A stretch of 64,000 nt of DNA from Chryseobacterium ginsenosidimutans. GTDB lineage: Bacteria > Bacteroidota > Bacteroidia > Flavobacteriales > Weeksellaceae. How positions within the stretch are numbered: position 1 is the stretch's first letter; every line of letters begins with the position of its first letter. The stretch spans positions 2,604,001 to 2,668,000 of the forward strand of contig NZ_JANUCO010000001.1 of assembly GCF_024807225.1 (NCBI RefSeq), in the 5' to 3' direction. The notes beneath the pieces are model-generated. The model was not told the origin of the DNA. It saw nothing but the letters and a program-made list of their open reading frames with translations, and ran no database searches. Made by a program: the position numbers and the translations under genes. This document shows positions 47,566-57,922 of the stretch, piece after piece.

Positions 47566-48744
47566 TTAGAAAGCATTAATTCCGGTAATATCAAGACCTG
47601 TAATTAATAAGTGAACATCGTGAGTTCCTTCATAAGTGATTACAGATTCAAGGTTTGCGGCGTGTCTCATCATCGGAAATTCACCCATAATTCCCATTCC
47701 TCCAAGGATTTGACGAGATTCTCTTGCAATATCAATAGCCATTTTTACATTATTTCTTTTCGCCATTGAAATTTGCGCAGGAGTTGCTTTATGATCGTTT
47801 TTAAGTGTTCCTAACTGTAGGCAAAGTAATTGAGCTTTAGTGATTTCCGTTAAAAATTCTGCTAATTTTTTCTGTTGCAACTGGAACGAACCGATTGGTT
47901 TTCCGAACTGTTTTCTTTCTTTAGAATACTGAACAGCAGTACAATAACAATCAATTGCAGCACCGATTACGCCCCAAGAAATTCCATATCTCGCTGAATT
48001 TAAACAAGATAAAGGTCCTTTCAAACCTGTGACTCCCGGAAGTAAATTTTCCTTTGGAACTTTCACATCATTGAAAACCAATTCACCTGTTTTTGAAGCT
48101 CTTAAGCTCCATTTATTGTGAGTTTCCGGAGTTGTGAAACCTTCCATTCCTCTTTCAACGATCAATCCCTGCACTTTTCCTTCTTCATTTTTTGCCCAGA
48201 TAACGGCAATATCGCAAAGCGGAGAGTTGGTGATCCACATTTTGGCACCATTCAAAAGATAATGATCTCCCATATCTTTAAAATGCGTTTCCATAGAACT
48301 TGGATCAGAACCATGATTTGGCTCGGTAAGCCCGAAAGAACCGATCATTTCTCCGGATGCTAATTTTGGTAAATATTTTTTCTTCTGCTCCTCAGAACCG
48401 AATTCATTAATAGGAAACATCACCAAAGAACTTTGTACAGAAGCCGCAGAACGTACCGCAGAATCGCCTCTTTCCAGCTCCTGCATAATCAAGCCGTAAG
48501 AAATCTGATCAAGTCCGGAACCGCCGTATTCAACAGGAATATATGGACCTAAAGCTCCGATTTGCCCCAGCTCTTTCATTAAATTCGGTATATCTGTATG
48601 ATTTTGTGCAGCCTGATCTATTTGAGGCATCACAAAACTCTCAACCCAATCTCTTACAGATTGGCGGATAAGTTTATGTTCTTCAGTAAGTAAAGCATCG
48701 ATCCCGTAATAGTCGGGAATGCTTGTAAGGGAATAATATGACAT
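47566..48744 (-). CDS. Acyl-CoA dehydrogenase, glutaryl-CoA type
   Basis: A 392-residue FAD enzyme. The sequence RSAASVQSSLVMFPI and YEGTHDVHLLITG (catalytic E372) are characteristic of glutaryl-CoA dehydrogenases, as is GLTEPNHGSDPSSMET for FAD binding. It probably oxidises and decarboxylates glutaryl-CoA in lysine or tryptophan breakdown, though other short-chain acyl-CoAs are possible. It converges on the AddB-like operon and is transcribed alone. Confidence 0.88.
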   Translation of the reverse strand: MSYYSLTSIPDYYGIDALLTEEHKLIRQSVRDWVESFVMPQIDQAAQNHTDIPNLMKELGQIGALGPYIPVEYGGSGLDQISYGLIMQELERGDSAVRSAASVQSSLVMFPINEFGSEEQKKKYLPKLASGEMIGSFGLTEPNHGSDPSSMETHFKDMGDHYLLNGAKMWITNSPLCDIAVIWAKNEEGKVQGLIVERGMEGFTTPETHNKWSLRASKTGELVFNDVKVPKENLLPGVTGLKGPLSCLNSARYGISWGVIGAAIDCYCTAVQYSKERKQFGKPIGSFQLQQKKLAEFLTEITKAQLLCLQLGTLKNDHKATPAQISMAKRNNVKMAIDIARESRQILGGMGIMGEFPMMRHAANLESVITYEGTHDVHLLITGLDITGINAF

Positions 48745-48864
48745 TATATTTTAATTTTCCTAAAAATAACACTTTTCGGTATTTCAGAGAAATTTTTTTT
48801 GAATGTCTTTTATCAATTGATTTTTAATGCTTTAAAGCAAATCTTACGATAAAAAAGATTAAAA

Positions 48865-49653
48865 TTAATTCCCGTCTTCGTTGGAAATAGGGTATTGGTT
48901 TGTAGGATTGTAAATTCTGTTTTTAAACTTGTACAAATAAGGAGCTTTATTTGCCGAACCGTCGTACAATTTTTCAAGTCTTTCTAAGATGTTTAAACTC
49001 AATATTTTACGTTGAAAATTGTTCCTTCTGAATTCTTCATCCAAAATTGTTTCATAAAGACATTGAAGATCCTTCATCGTGAATTTTTCGGGAAGAAGAT
49101 TACTTGCCGCAACTTCTGTGTTGATATTCATTCTTAAATATTCAAGTCCGGTTTCGATGATTCTATCGTGGTCGAAAGCCATTTTCGGCAGTTTACTCAC
49201 TTCAAACCATTCGCAGGTTTCGTTAAAAGCATCCGGAAAAGTATTCGCCATCGAAAAATCGATCAAACTACAATATCCAACTGTGATGAATCGTTGAAAA
49301 ATCCAGTGATCTCTCGGAACTTCGACTCCTTTGTTGTTTAACAAAATCTCGTGAACATTATTTTCCGTTCTGTCAATTCTTCCAAAAGTGTGAAATTGTT
49401 TCAGGAAAATATCCTTAAGATGGGTTCTTTCATGCAAAACACGAGCAGCTGCTTCACGAAGATCTTCATCGTTGAATACAAAACCGCCGGGAAGAGACCA
49501 CAAATTGAGGTCGTGGTACTTCAAAAGAAGAACTTTCAGGATATTATTATGAAAACCAAATATGGTGCAATCAACAGATACATGCGCTACAAAGTCCTTT
49601 GTATCAATAAGTTCCTGAAGAGTTTCTTTATTTTTTTCGTTCTTGATTTTCAT
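48865..49653 (-). CDS. NUDIX-type transcriptional regulator (NrtR/AraR-like) of the glucan locus
   Basis: A 262-residue regulator: an N-terminal NUDIX domain followed by a winged helix (KFTMKDLQCLYETILDEEFR, then NNFQRKILSLNILERL). The NUDIX box is degraded (VLHERTHL in place of REUxEE), as in sugar-sensing NUDIX regulators of Bacteroidota, so it should bind rather than hydrolyse. The start is taken as MKIKNEKNKE at 49653, 17 bases after the MFS gene stop, rather than an upstream in-frame ATG at 49695 overlapping that gene. It sits next to the SusC/D locus and probably controls it. Confidence 0.8.
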   Translation of the reverse strand: MKIKNEKNKETLQELIDTKDFVAHVSVDCTIFGFHNNILKVLLLKYHDLNLWSLPGGFVFNDEDLREAAARVLHERTHLKDIFLKQFHTFGRIDRTENNVHEILLNNKGVEVPRDHWIFQRFITVGYCSLIDFSMANTFPDAFNETCEWFEVSKLPKMAFDHDRIIETGLEYLRMNINTEVAASNLLPEKFTMKDLQCLYETILDEEFRRNNFQRKILSLNILERLEKLYDGSANKAPYLYKFKNRIYNPTNQYPISNEDGN

Positions 49654-49669
49654 AGGAGTAAAAATAAAA

Positions 49670-50863
49670 TTATTTTTCAAATGTTTTAGCAGCAAGTTTA
49701 AAATAAATTAAACTTATCGTAAATACCACAATTACAGCGCATAAAATATAGGTGGAATAAAAGTTCAACATTTGATTTCCAAATAAAATGGCCATAATAA
49801 TTGAACTGACAGAGCTTCCGAGCGACGAAAAAATGACAATTAATGAAGTGAAAAGGTTGGCTTTTGCTTTATCAATCTGAGCAATCATTTTTGAATTGAT
49901 AACAGGATATAAAGGAGATAAAAACAGTCCGATTATAGGAAATAAGAACAGCAATAATTTTGAGTCGTCTGTATCAAAAAGCTGTATTCCGATAATGACG
50001 ATTAATACCAAAACAATTAATGACAGACACAAAACATAATATTTAGATAAAGAAAATCTTTGGATAATATTGGCGGTTATTGTTCTTCCGATGTAAGAGA
50101 AAAGAGCTAAAAATGAGGAAGCCTGAAGTGCAAAAAACGAATTTACCTTTAAATGATTTTTATAAAAAGAAGGCAGCCACGAATTAAAGCTTTGCTCAAC
50201 AAATACAATTGAAAAAATTACGGCTAAAAATATGAGTAATAATGGATTAATTAATTTTAAAAGATCTTTGATAATATTTTCTTTCTCCGTTTTAATAGGT
50301 TCTGAAATCGGAAGTTTTGAGAATAGATAAATTGTTATGGCAGATAAAACTGAAATTGATAAAAATCCAAATTTCCAGAATTCTGAGAATTTACTCGAAA
50401 TGATCCATCCAAAACCTGTATTCACTACAAAAATCCCGATCATAAAAGAAGCTTCAACACTGTTCATTGTTTTAGCGAGAGATTTTTCGTCTGAAATATT
50501 GTTTCTGATTATTCCAAAAACACAGATTTTACCAACCGCGAAACATGTCCCGATAATCGCAAACCAGAGCTTGTAAAACCAAAATACTTCTACAAATGGT
50601 AAAATAAGTGAACAAATCCCAACAATTGTTAATGCTAAAATCAGAGATTTTTTAGTACCGAATTTGCTGATAAAATTAACGGCGAAAAGTGAAATAACAG
50701 CGATCGGAAGATCTTTAAAAGATTCTAGAAAACCCAGTTTTTCATAGGTGATTTTTGCCTCCGAAAGTTGAAGAATTACAATGCCCATGCAGTTTAGCAC
50801 CATGGAGAAAATAAGAAAAGTTAACTTTAGCGGAAGTGAAATTTTGGAGAGCTTGGTTGACAT
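49670..50863 (-). CDS. MFS transporter of the glucan locus
   Basis: A 397-residue inner-membrane protein with about twelve hydrophobic spans and a long central cytoplasmic loop (SKLPISEPIKTEKENIIKDL). It belongs to the major facilitator superfamily; a sugar importer is likely because it is co-transcribed with the NUDIX regulator gene and divergent from susC. It would take up the sugars released in the periplasm. The substrate is inference. Confidence 0.82.
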   Translation of the reverse strand: MSTKLSKISLPLKLTFLIFSMVLNCMGIVILQLSEAKITYEKLGFLESFKDLPIAVISLFAVNFISKFGTKKSLILALTIVGICSLILPFVEVFWFYKLWFAIIGTCFAVGKICVFGIIRNNISDEKSLAKTMNSVEASFMIGIFVVNTGFGWIISSKFSEFWKFGFLSISVLSAITIYLFSKLPISEPIKTEKENIIKDLLKLINPLLLIFLAVIFSIVFVEQSFNSWLPSFYKNHLKVNSFFALQASSFLALFSYIGRTITANIIQRFSLSKYYVLCLSLIVLVLIVIIGIQLFDTDDSKLLLFLFPIIGLFLSPLYPVINSKMIAQIDKAKANLFTSLIVIFSSLGSSVSSIIMAILFGNQMLNFYSTYILCAVIVVFTISLIYFKLAAKTFEK

Positions 50864-51008
50864 TTTGGGGATTGTTTTTATTGTTTTTTTGCCAATTTTT
50901 GATGATTATTAAGAAAAAATTATGCCTTTAAACCCCCAAAAATAAACGAAATATTAAAATAATTATTAATAAAATGTTAATTATTTAAAAAAAAATATAT
51001 TTTTATTG

Positions 51009-51021
51009 TCTCAATTTGAGA
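51009..51021 (+). promoter_or_regulatory. Candidate operator upstream of susC
   Basis: A perfect interrupted palindrome, TCTCAA-T-TTGAGA, 20 bases before the susC ATG in the divergent gap with the MFS/NUDIX-regulator operon. It is a reasonable binding site for the NUDIX-type regulator, but only one copy was found. Confidence 0.4.
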
Positions 51022-51040
51022 ATTAAAAAACTAACTGTAT

Positions 51041-53941
51041 ATGAATGTAAGAATATCTAGAAGTTTGGGAATGGTTGCAGTGCTATATTTTACTGCCAAC
51101 TTCAATGCCCAAAACACAAAGAAAGACACTCTTCCAAAAGAACAAAAAATAGAGGAAGTGGTAATGATCGGTTACGGTACTCAGAAAAAGAGTAATGTGA
51201 CGGGTGCAATCTCAAGTATTAAAGCTGCGGACATTGATAACATTCCGGCAGGTAAACCGGAACAGGTATTGCAAGGTAGAGCAGCCGGTGTAAATGTAAT
51301 ATCAAATTCAGGACAACCAGGTTCTGCTGCGACAATTCGTGTAAGAGGTATTACCAGTTATTATGCCAATAATGATCCTTTATGGGTGGTTGACGGAATC
51401 GTAGTAGATGGAATTGGCTGGCTGAATCAATCGGACATTGAAAGCATTGAAGTATTGAAAGATGGTGCTTCTTCTGCAATCTATGGAGTTTCTGCAGCTA
51501 GAGGAGTAATCTTGGTGACTACCAAAAAAGGGAAAAAAGGTAGATTAAATCTTTCTTACAATGGATCTTACGGTACAGCAAGAGCTTCAAGAAAATTAGA
51601 TCTTTTGGATGCAACTCAGTATGCAACAATCTTAAATGAAGCTTATGTAAATGGTGGACAAAGCCCAGTGTTCCAAAATCCACAATCTCTAGGAAAAGGT
51701 ACAGATTGGCAAGATGCCATTTTCGGAACTGGTGAAAGATCTAATCATGAAATAAGCATCAGTGGAGGAAATGAAAAATCTACTTTTTACGGTTCATTCG
51801 GATATTTTGATCAGACAGGTATTGTGATGAGTGATATCTCTACTTACAAAAGATTAACAGGACGTTTAAACTCAACACATAAAGTTACAGACTGGTTAAC
51901 AGTTGGGCAGACTTTTGCTTATACTCATACAAAATCTCAGGGAATTAATGCTAATGGTGAATTTGGAGGTCCTTTAAGCTCTGCTGTTAACTTGGATCCT
52001 ACAACACCTTTAGTTGTGACCGACCCTGCTGTGGCTAATTCTAGTACATATTCAAATCCTAATATTGTAAGAGATCCTAATGGAAACCCTTATGGTATTT
52101 CTAATTTGGTAGGTCAGGAAATGTCTAACCCGCTTGCTTTTAGATATACACAACTAGGAAATACAGGTTGGTCTGATGATTTTATTGCTAATATTTTTGC
52201 TGAAGTGAAATTTGCAAAAGATTTTACATTTAAATCATCTATTAACGGTAAAAAATCATATTGGGGAAATCAAAGCTTTACACCGCTTTTTTATCTAAAT
52301 CCAAATTACAGTAATTTAAATTTTAATAGCTTAAGCAGAACAACTCAGCAAAAACTAGAGTGGAGTTTTGAAAATACAGTTAACTGGCAAAAGAAATTTG
52401 GAGAGCATAATTTCAATGTTTTAGCTGGTACAGGTTATTACGAATATAATATTGGTTTCGGACAAACGGTAACGCATACTAACTTACCAATAAGCAGTTA
52501 TCTGGATGCTTCCTTCAACTATTTTGTTCCACAGGATCAAAAAAATATGAACGCATGGGATTATGTAAATACTCATAAAGCATCGTATTTCGGAAGAGTT
52601 GTTTATGATTATGCTAATAAATATTTGTTTACTGGAACAATCAGACGTGATGGTTCTTCAAAATTTGGAGCGAATCATCATTGGGGAACTTTCCCTGCCT
52701 TCTCCGTAGGGTGGAATGTAGATAAAGAAAATTTCTGGCCGGAAAATAAAATCGTTAACAGTTTGAAATTACGCGGAGGATATGGGATTTTAGGGAATGA
52801 CGGGATCGGAGATTTTCTTTTCGCCAGTTTCTATGTTCCTGGAGCAAATTACACAAACGGGAGTAATGTAATCATGCCGGGATATATTCCAAATACATTG
52901 GCAAATCCGGATTTGAAATGGGAAACTACTTCTCAATTAAATATCGCAGCAGATATTAAATTCTTGACCAATTTCAATTTAAGCGTTGATGTGTATAAAA
53001 AGAAAACTTCAGATATTCTAAGACAAATCCAAATCCCTGGATATGTAGGAGTAACAGTAGCTCCGACTGCAAATATTGGAGATATGGAAAATAAAGGGAT
53101 AGAAGTAGAACTTGGTTATAAGAAAAATTGGTCAGATTGGGGAATTTCTGTGAACGGAAACTTTGCATATCTTAAAAATACCGTTACAAGTCTGGAACAA
53201 GGAAGACAATATATTGACGGACCTGGATTCCAATCTATGGGACCTGTTTCAAGAATTCAGGTAGGAGAATCTTACGGATCATTCTACGGATATAAGAATT
53301 TAGGTATTTTCCAAAATCAGGATCAGATTAATGCTTATAAAAATGCAAACGGTCAATTAATCCTTCCTGACGCAAAACCCGGAGATTTCATTTGGGCAGA
53401 TTCAAATGGAGACGGAAAAATCAGTGATGCTGATAAAGTTAATTTAGGAAATTCAGTTCCGAAATTTAATTTTGGTATGACTATTAACTTAAACTACAAA
53501 AATTGGGATTTAATGGTTTTTGCTCAAGGACAAGCTGGAAACAAAATTTTCCAAGGTCTTAGACGTCTTGATATTTTGAATGCAAATTATCAAACAGCTA
53601 TTTTAGATCGTTGGACAGGTGAAGGTACTTCTAACACAACTCCAAGACTTACAACTAATGATACCAATCATAATTACACTTGGATGTCTGATTACTATCT
53701 TCAAAAAGGTGACTATGTGAGAATAAAACTAGTTCAACTAGGATATACACTTCCACAAACAATGACACAAAATTTTGGAGTAAGCAAACTTCGTTTGTAT
53801 GTAACAGGTGAAAACCTTTTCACATTTACGAAATATACAGGTTACGACCCTGAAATTGCAGCTGGTGATAGCTTTGGTATAGACAGAGCATATTATCCAC
53901 AAGCTAAAACTTTCCTTTTCGGAGCTAACGTTACATTCTAA
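51041..53941 (+). CDS. susC: SusC/RagA-type TonB-dependent outer-membrane transporter
   Basis: A 966-residue transporter that imports glucan oligosaccharides with SusD. After the signal peptide (ending NFNAQ) comes a TonB-box-like segment (KIEEVVMIGYGTQ) and the plug (SIKAADIDNIPAGKPEQVLQ, RVRGITSYYANNDPLWVVDG). It lacks the N-terminal carboxypeptidase-like domain of many SusC proteins. The barrel runs to the final strand ending LFGANVTF. It is followed after 14 bases by susD. Confidence 0.95.
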   Translation: MNVRISRSLGMVAVLYFTANFNAQNTKKDTLPKEQKIEEVVMIGYGTQKKSNVTGAISSIKAADIDNIPAGKPEQVLQGRAAGVNVISNSGQPGSAATIRVRGITSYYANNDPLWVVDGIVVDGIGWLNQSDIESIEVLKDGASSAIYGVSAARGVILVTTKKGKKGRLNLSYNGSYGTARASRKLDLLDATQYATILNEAYVNGGQSPVFQNPQSLGKGTDWQDAIFGTGERSNHEISISGGNEKSTFYGSFGYFDQTGIVMSDISTYKRLTGRLNSTHKVTDWLTVGQTFAYTHTKSQGINANGEFGGPLSSAVNLDPTTPLVVTDPAVANSSTYSNPNIVRDPNGNPYGISNLVGQEMSNPLAFRYTQLGNTGWSDDFIANIFAEVKFAKDFTFKSSINGKKSYWGNQSFTPLFYLNPNYSNLNFNSLSRTTQQKLEWSFENTVNWQKKFGEHNFNVLAGTGYYEYNIGFGQTVTHTNLPISSYLDASFNYFVPQDQKNMNAWDYVNTHKASYFGRVVYDYANKYLFTGTIRRDGSSKFGANHHWGTFPAFSVGWNVDKENFWPENKIVNSLKLRGGYGILGNDGIGDFLFASFYVPGANYTNGSNVIMPGYIPNTLANPDLKWETTSQLNIAADIKFLTNFNLSVDVYKKKTSDILRQIQIPGYVGVTVAPTANIGDMENKGIEVELGYKKNWSDWGISVNGNFAYLKNTVTSLEQGRQYIDGPGFQSMGPVSRIQVGESYGSFYGYKNLGIFQNQDQINAYKNANGQLILPDAKPGDFIWADSNGDGKISDADKVNLGNSVPKFNFGMTINLNYKNWDLMVFAQGQAGNKIFQGLRRLDILNANYQTAILDRWTGEGTSNTTPRLTTNDTNHNYTWMSDYYLQKGDYVRIKLVQLGYTLPQTMTQNFGVSKLRLYVTGENLFTFTKYTGYDPEIAAGDSFGIDRAYYPQAKTFLFGANVTF

Positions 53942-53955
53942 ATAAGATTAAAAAA

Positions 53956-55477
53956 ATGAAAAATAAAATATTTAAAATAAGCATAGCAGCATCATTATTT
54001 ATCGGAAACCGGATTAATCAATGTAGCTTGTAATACAGATAATCTTGAAGACGTAAAAAACCTTGGAGCATTTGATACAAATAATTTCTTCAGAAATGAG
54101 CAAGAATGTTTCTTCGCTCTTGTAGGAACATATGATCCGTTAAGAAAATATGCAGGTGGTTTTGAAAATATGGTAACATTTTTTAATGCAGGATCTGATG
54201 ATTTTTATGCAGGAGGGGGAAGTTCAACAGATGGTGCAGGGATTCAGGGATTATCAAATTATCAATTGAACCCGAATACAATGCCTGCAAGCTATTGGAG
54301 AGATTATTATCAGGGAATTTCCAGAGCTAATGTTTTGATAGAAAAAATTCCTGCAGCAGATATGAGTGATGCTGTAAAGAATAGGTTCACGGGAGAAGCT
54401 AAAACTTTAAGAGCTTTATATTACTTTGAGCTTGTAAGAATGTTTGGAAATATACCTTTAATTCTTAAAGAAATTAAAGCTACAGACGATTACTATAATA
54501 TTCCTCAAACTCCTAAAGCTGCAGTATATGCTCAGATTGAGGCAGATTTACTTGCTGCTATTCCAGGGTTGCCAATGACAGTTTCGGGAGATCAAAAAGG
54601 ACGATTAACGCAAGGAGCTGCAAAAGCATTACTTGGAAAAGTTTATTTATTTGATAATAAAAAAGCTGAAGCGGCTGCACAGTTTGCTGACGTAAACGGA
54701 ACTCCTGGTGGAACAAGCCAGTACGGATACAAATTGGTAAGTGATTTTGCAAGTCTTTGGATTACAGATAATAAATTCACTACGGAATCTATCATCGAAG
54801 TGATGCATACCAACAAAGGAAATTCTGACTGGAGTTTCTGGGGACAAGGTAATGATGAAGGGAACTCTACTAATATTATGGTTGCTCCGAGAGGATATAG
54901 TAAGAAAACTGCGGATGCACCAGATGTTGTTGCAGGTTGGGCATTTAATGCTATTACAACAGATTTATTCAACTTTATGCAAGGTGACCCAAGAATGGAT
55001 GCGACAATTTTGAATGTAAAAGTTCTTAAACAACAAAATAAAGCTGATTATTCTCCTGCTTATATGGATAGCGGATATTTTTTAAATAAATATATGCCAA
55101 CAAAAGACGAAGTAACCACTTTGCCTGGTCCAGCAGAATTAAACTACCGTCAAAACTATATCTACCTTAGATTAGCAGATACTTATTTAATGGAAGCTGA
55201 AGCACTTAACGGTTCTGGCTCAAGAGCACAAGCTTTGTTGGATGCTGTAAGAGCAAGAGTTGGTTTAGCATCAGTTCCTGTTTCTATGCAAGCTGTTAAA
55301 GATGAGAGAAGAAGAGAACTAGTTGGTGAAGGACACAGATGGTTCGATTTGGTAAGATGGGGTGATGCTCCTGCTAAACTAGGCGCAAGAGGATTCACTG
55401 CTGGTAAGAATGAAATTCTGCCAATTCCTTATACAGAACTTACAGGTACAATTCTTAAACAAAATCCTAATTATTAA
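53956..55477 (+). CDS. susD: SusD/RagB family glycan-binding lipoprotein (one apparent frameshift)
   Basis: A 506-residue surface lipoprotein that caps SusC. The frame breaks just after the start: MKNKIFKISIAASLFIG reads on to a stop, but removing one A at 54006-54008 (ATCGGAAACCGG) gives ...TGLINVACNTDNLEDVKN, a lipoprotein signal with C25. SusD features include the TPR-like NRFTGEAKTLRALYYFELVR, YLRLADTYLMEAEAL, and the C-terminal DERRRELVGEGHRWFDLVRW. A start after the break would lose the lipid anchor. Confidence 0.93.
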
Positions 55478-55488
55478 TTTTAATAAAC

Positions 55489-56343
55489 ATGATAACTAAA
55501 TATATTAACAAGAGTCTTTTATTAGGACCAGCGATATTTTTTCTGGCAAGTTGTTCTCCGGATACTATAGACGGTGAAGGAAACGGACTTTCTCAAGGAG
55601 CTGTAGATGGTTCTTTTAAAGTAGCAAAAACAGCGGAAAATAGATATAGATTAACAACAAATGCTAATAACTATATCATGACAAAATGGAATATTGATGA
55701 TGAAGGTTTTAATATAGGAAAAAACATACAGGATATTTTTCTTCCGGATGCAGGAACTTATGTTGTAGAACATCAGGCGTTTGGAATTGGTGGAGTATTA
55801 GCGGGTACAGGAACTCAGACTATCACAGTTCCCACTTCAGATCCAATTTCAGGAAATATGATTTTAGGAGGAAGATTTGATACACCAGATGAAGTTTCGA
55901 AATGGACAACTCACAAAATAAGTGCTTCAGGTTCGCAATGGGTTTTTGCTAATGGTAAAGCTACTATTGTTGCATCAGGTGGTTCACAACAGGGTATTTA
56001 TCAGGCAGTAAATGTTGTTGCCGGACAAAAATACTCAATTGATATGGTTGCTTCATCCGATACACCTCTTGTAGATACGTGGTTTGAAGTTTATGTTTTA
56101 AATAGTATTCCGGTTACAGGTCAGGATATATCAGGAACGGTTTATCGAAATATCAATACATGGTCAGGATGTGGGAAATCTGCATTCAAAGGAAAAGTTT
56201 CATCTGTAGGATGTGATACCGTTAAAAATGCGGGTGTTTACACAGCAACAACTACAGGAACTGTTTATTTGGAGATAAAATGTGGAGGAACAACTGTTAA
56301 CAGTTTAAGCATCGACAAAGTAGAATTCCGTAGAATGCAATAA
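55489..56343 (+). CDS. Surface lipoprotein of the glucan locus, putative glycan-binding protein
   Basis: A 284-residue lipoprotein (signal ending FFLASC, C22). Residues about 40-115 look like a PKD/Ig-like domain and 120-284 like a carbohydrate-binding beta-sandwich (GGRFDTPDEVSKWTTH; FYISIDMVASSD-like segment; VYLEIKCGG). It starts 11 bases after susD, the usual place of a SusE-type surface glycan-binding protein. Binding to beta-glucan is inference from position. Confidence 0.75.
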   Translation: MITKYINKSLLLGPAIFFLASCSPDTIDGEGNGLSQGAVDGSFKVAKTAENRYRLTTNANNYIMTKWNIDDEGFNIGKNIQDIFLPDAGTYVVEHQAFGIGGVLAGTGTQTITVPTSDPISGNMILGGRFDTPDEVSKWTTHKISASGSQWVFANGKATIVASGGSQQGIYQAVNVVAGQKYSIDMVASSDTPLVDTWFEVYVLNSIPVTGQDISGTVYRNINTWSGCGKSAFKGKVSSVGCDTVKNAGVYTATTTGTVYLEIKCGGTTVNSLSIDKVEFRRMQ

Positions 56344-56364
56344 TTTTTGCAATATAAATGTAAT

Positions 56365-57834
56365 ATGAAATCACAATATTCATATAGTTTCGTACTTAGA
56401 AGTGCTGCACTCTGCGGTGTAGCGCTTCTTTCTTTTTTAAACTGTAGCAGCACATCTTCGGATTTAGCCAATAATGGCGATAATTCAGGGAACAATGGAA
56501 GCGGAAATACTTCCGGAGATCCGGTACAGGCATGGTTGACAAAAGGAGATCAAACAGTGAAACTACAACAACAGGGTACAGCTTATTTTTCTGGGACTTC
56601 AGGAACTGGGACAACGATCGAAGTGGATGCTTCACAGGTTTTCCAAAGTATTGATGGTTTCGGATATACGCTTACTGGTGGGAGTGTTCAGGTAATTAAT
56701 CAGCTGAATGCAACCAAGAAACAGGAATTGTTGAATGACTTATTCAGCAGTTCAGGAATTGGAATTAATTATTTAAGAATCAGCATCGGTGCTTCAGATT
56801 TGAACAGCGAAGTTTTTTCTTATGATGATTTGCCGGCAGGACAGACAGATGCTTCGCTTGCTCAATTTAGTTTAACTAAAGATCAGGCTGTTATCCAGAT
56901 GTTAAAAGATATTTTGCTGATCAATCCGAATATTAAAATTTTAGCAACACCTTGGTCACCACCGGTTTGGATGAAAGATAACGGAAACACCGTCGGAGGA
57001 AGTTTAAAACCTGAATTTTACGGAGTTTATGCCCAATATTTTGTAAAATATATTCAGGCAATGCAGGCTCAGGGAATTAAAATCGATGCGATCACACCAC
57101 AAAACGAACCATTACATCCCGGAAACAATCCGAGTATGTATATGACTTCTACAGATCAGACGAATTTCATCAAGAATAATCTGGGTCCCGCTTTTCAGGC
57201 TGCAAGTATTAACACTAAAATTATTGCTTACGATCACAATTGCGATAATCCGGCTTATCCTTTAGCAGTTTTAAATGACACAGCAGCAAATCCTTATGTT
57301 GACGGATCGGCTTTTCATTTATACGCGGGAGATATTTCGGCTTTAGGTACGGTTCATAATTTATTTCCAAATAAAAACGTATATTTTACAGAACAATGGA
57401 CGAGTTCTACCGGAGGTTTTTCCGGAGATTTGGATTGGCACGTAAAAAATGTGGTCATCGGATCGATGAGAAACTGGAGCAAAGTAGCCTTGGAATGGAA
57501 TGTCGCAAATGATGCAGGTTTCGGACCTCACACAACGGGAGGTTGTACACAATGCAAAGGCGCAATTACAGTGAATGGAGCTACAGGTTACGACAAAAAT
57601 GTTGCGTATTATATCATTGCTCATGCTTCAAAATTCGTACCTGTAAATTCTCAGAGAATTGCTTCTACACAAGGCGATAATCTTTCAACGGTAGCTTTTA
57701 AAACTCCGGCTGGGAAAACAGTTTTAATCGTTCAGAACAGCAATTCTGGCGATAAGACATTTAACATAAAATATAATCAAAAAATGGCTTCCGTAACAAT
57801 GCCGGGAGTTTCGACAGCGACTTATATTTTTTAG
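56365..57834 (+). CDS. GH30 family glycoside hydrolase, copy 1 (lipoprotein)
   Basis: A 489-residue lipoprotein (signal ending LSFLNC, C27) with a TIM barrel plus beta domain of family GH30. Acid/base E248 lies in ITPQNEPLHPGN, nucleophile E343 in VYFTEQWTS. The start is the ATG at 56365, since the codon at 56347 is TTG before a short non-signal stretch. GH30 members in such loci are usually beta-1,6-glucanases or beta-glucosidases; which one cannot be decided by eye. Confidence 0.9.
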   Translation: MKSQYSYSFVLRSAALCGVALLSFLNCSSTSSDLANNGDNSGNNGSGNTSGDPVQAWLTKGDQTVKLQQQGTAYFSGTSGTGTTIEVDASQVFQSIDGFGYTLTGGSVQVINQLNATKKQELLNDLFSSSGIGINYLRISIGASDLNSEVFSYDDLPAGQTDASLAQFSLTKDQAVIQMLKDILLINPNIKILATPWSPPVWMKDNGNTVGGSLKPEFYGVYAQYFVKYIQAMQAQGIKIDAITPQNEPLHPGNNPSMYMTSTDQTNFIKNNLGPAFQAASINTKIIAYDHNCDNPAYPLAVLNDTAANPYVDGSAFHLYAGDISALGTVHNLFPNKNVYFTEQWTSSTGGFSGDLDWHVKNVVIGSMRNWSKVALEWNVANDAGFGPHTTGGCTQCKGAITVNGATGYDKNVAYYIIAHASKFVPVNSQRIASTQGDNLSTVAFKTPAGKTVLIVQNSNSGDKTFNIKYNQKMASVTMPGVSTATYIF

Positions 57835-57841
57835 AATAAAA

Positions 57842-57896
57842 CATGAAATCGCGGTACTATTATTTGATTCAAAATATGATCTATCGCGATTACATG
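57842..57896. repeat. Inverted repeat between GH30 and GH3 genes
   Basis: CATG-AATCGCG and CGCGATT-CATG arms enclose about 31 bases. It could be a processing or attenuation hairpin inside the operon. Confidence 0.4.
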
Positions 57897-57922
57897 ACTT
57901 TAGAAAAAATAAAAAACATTAT

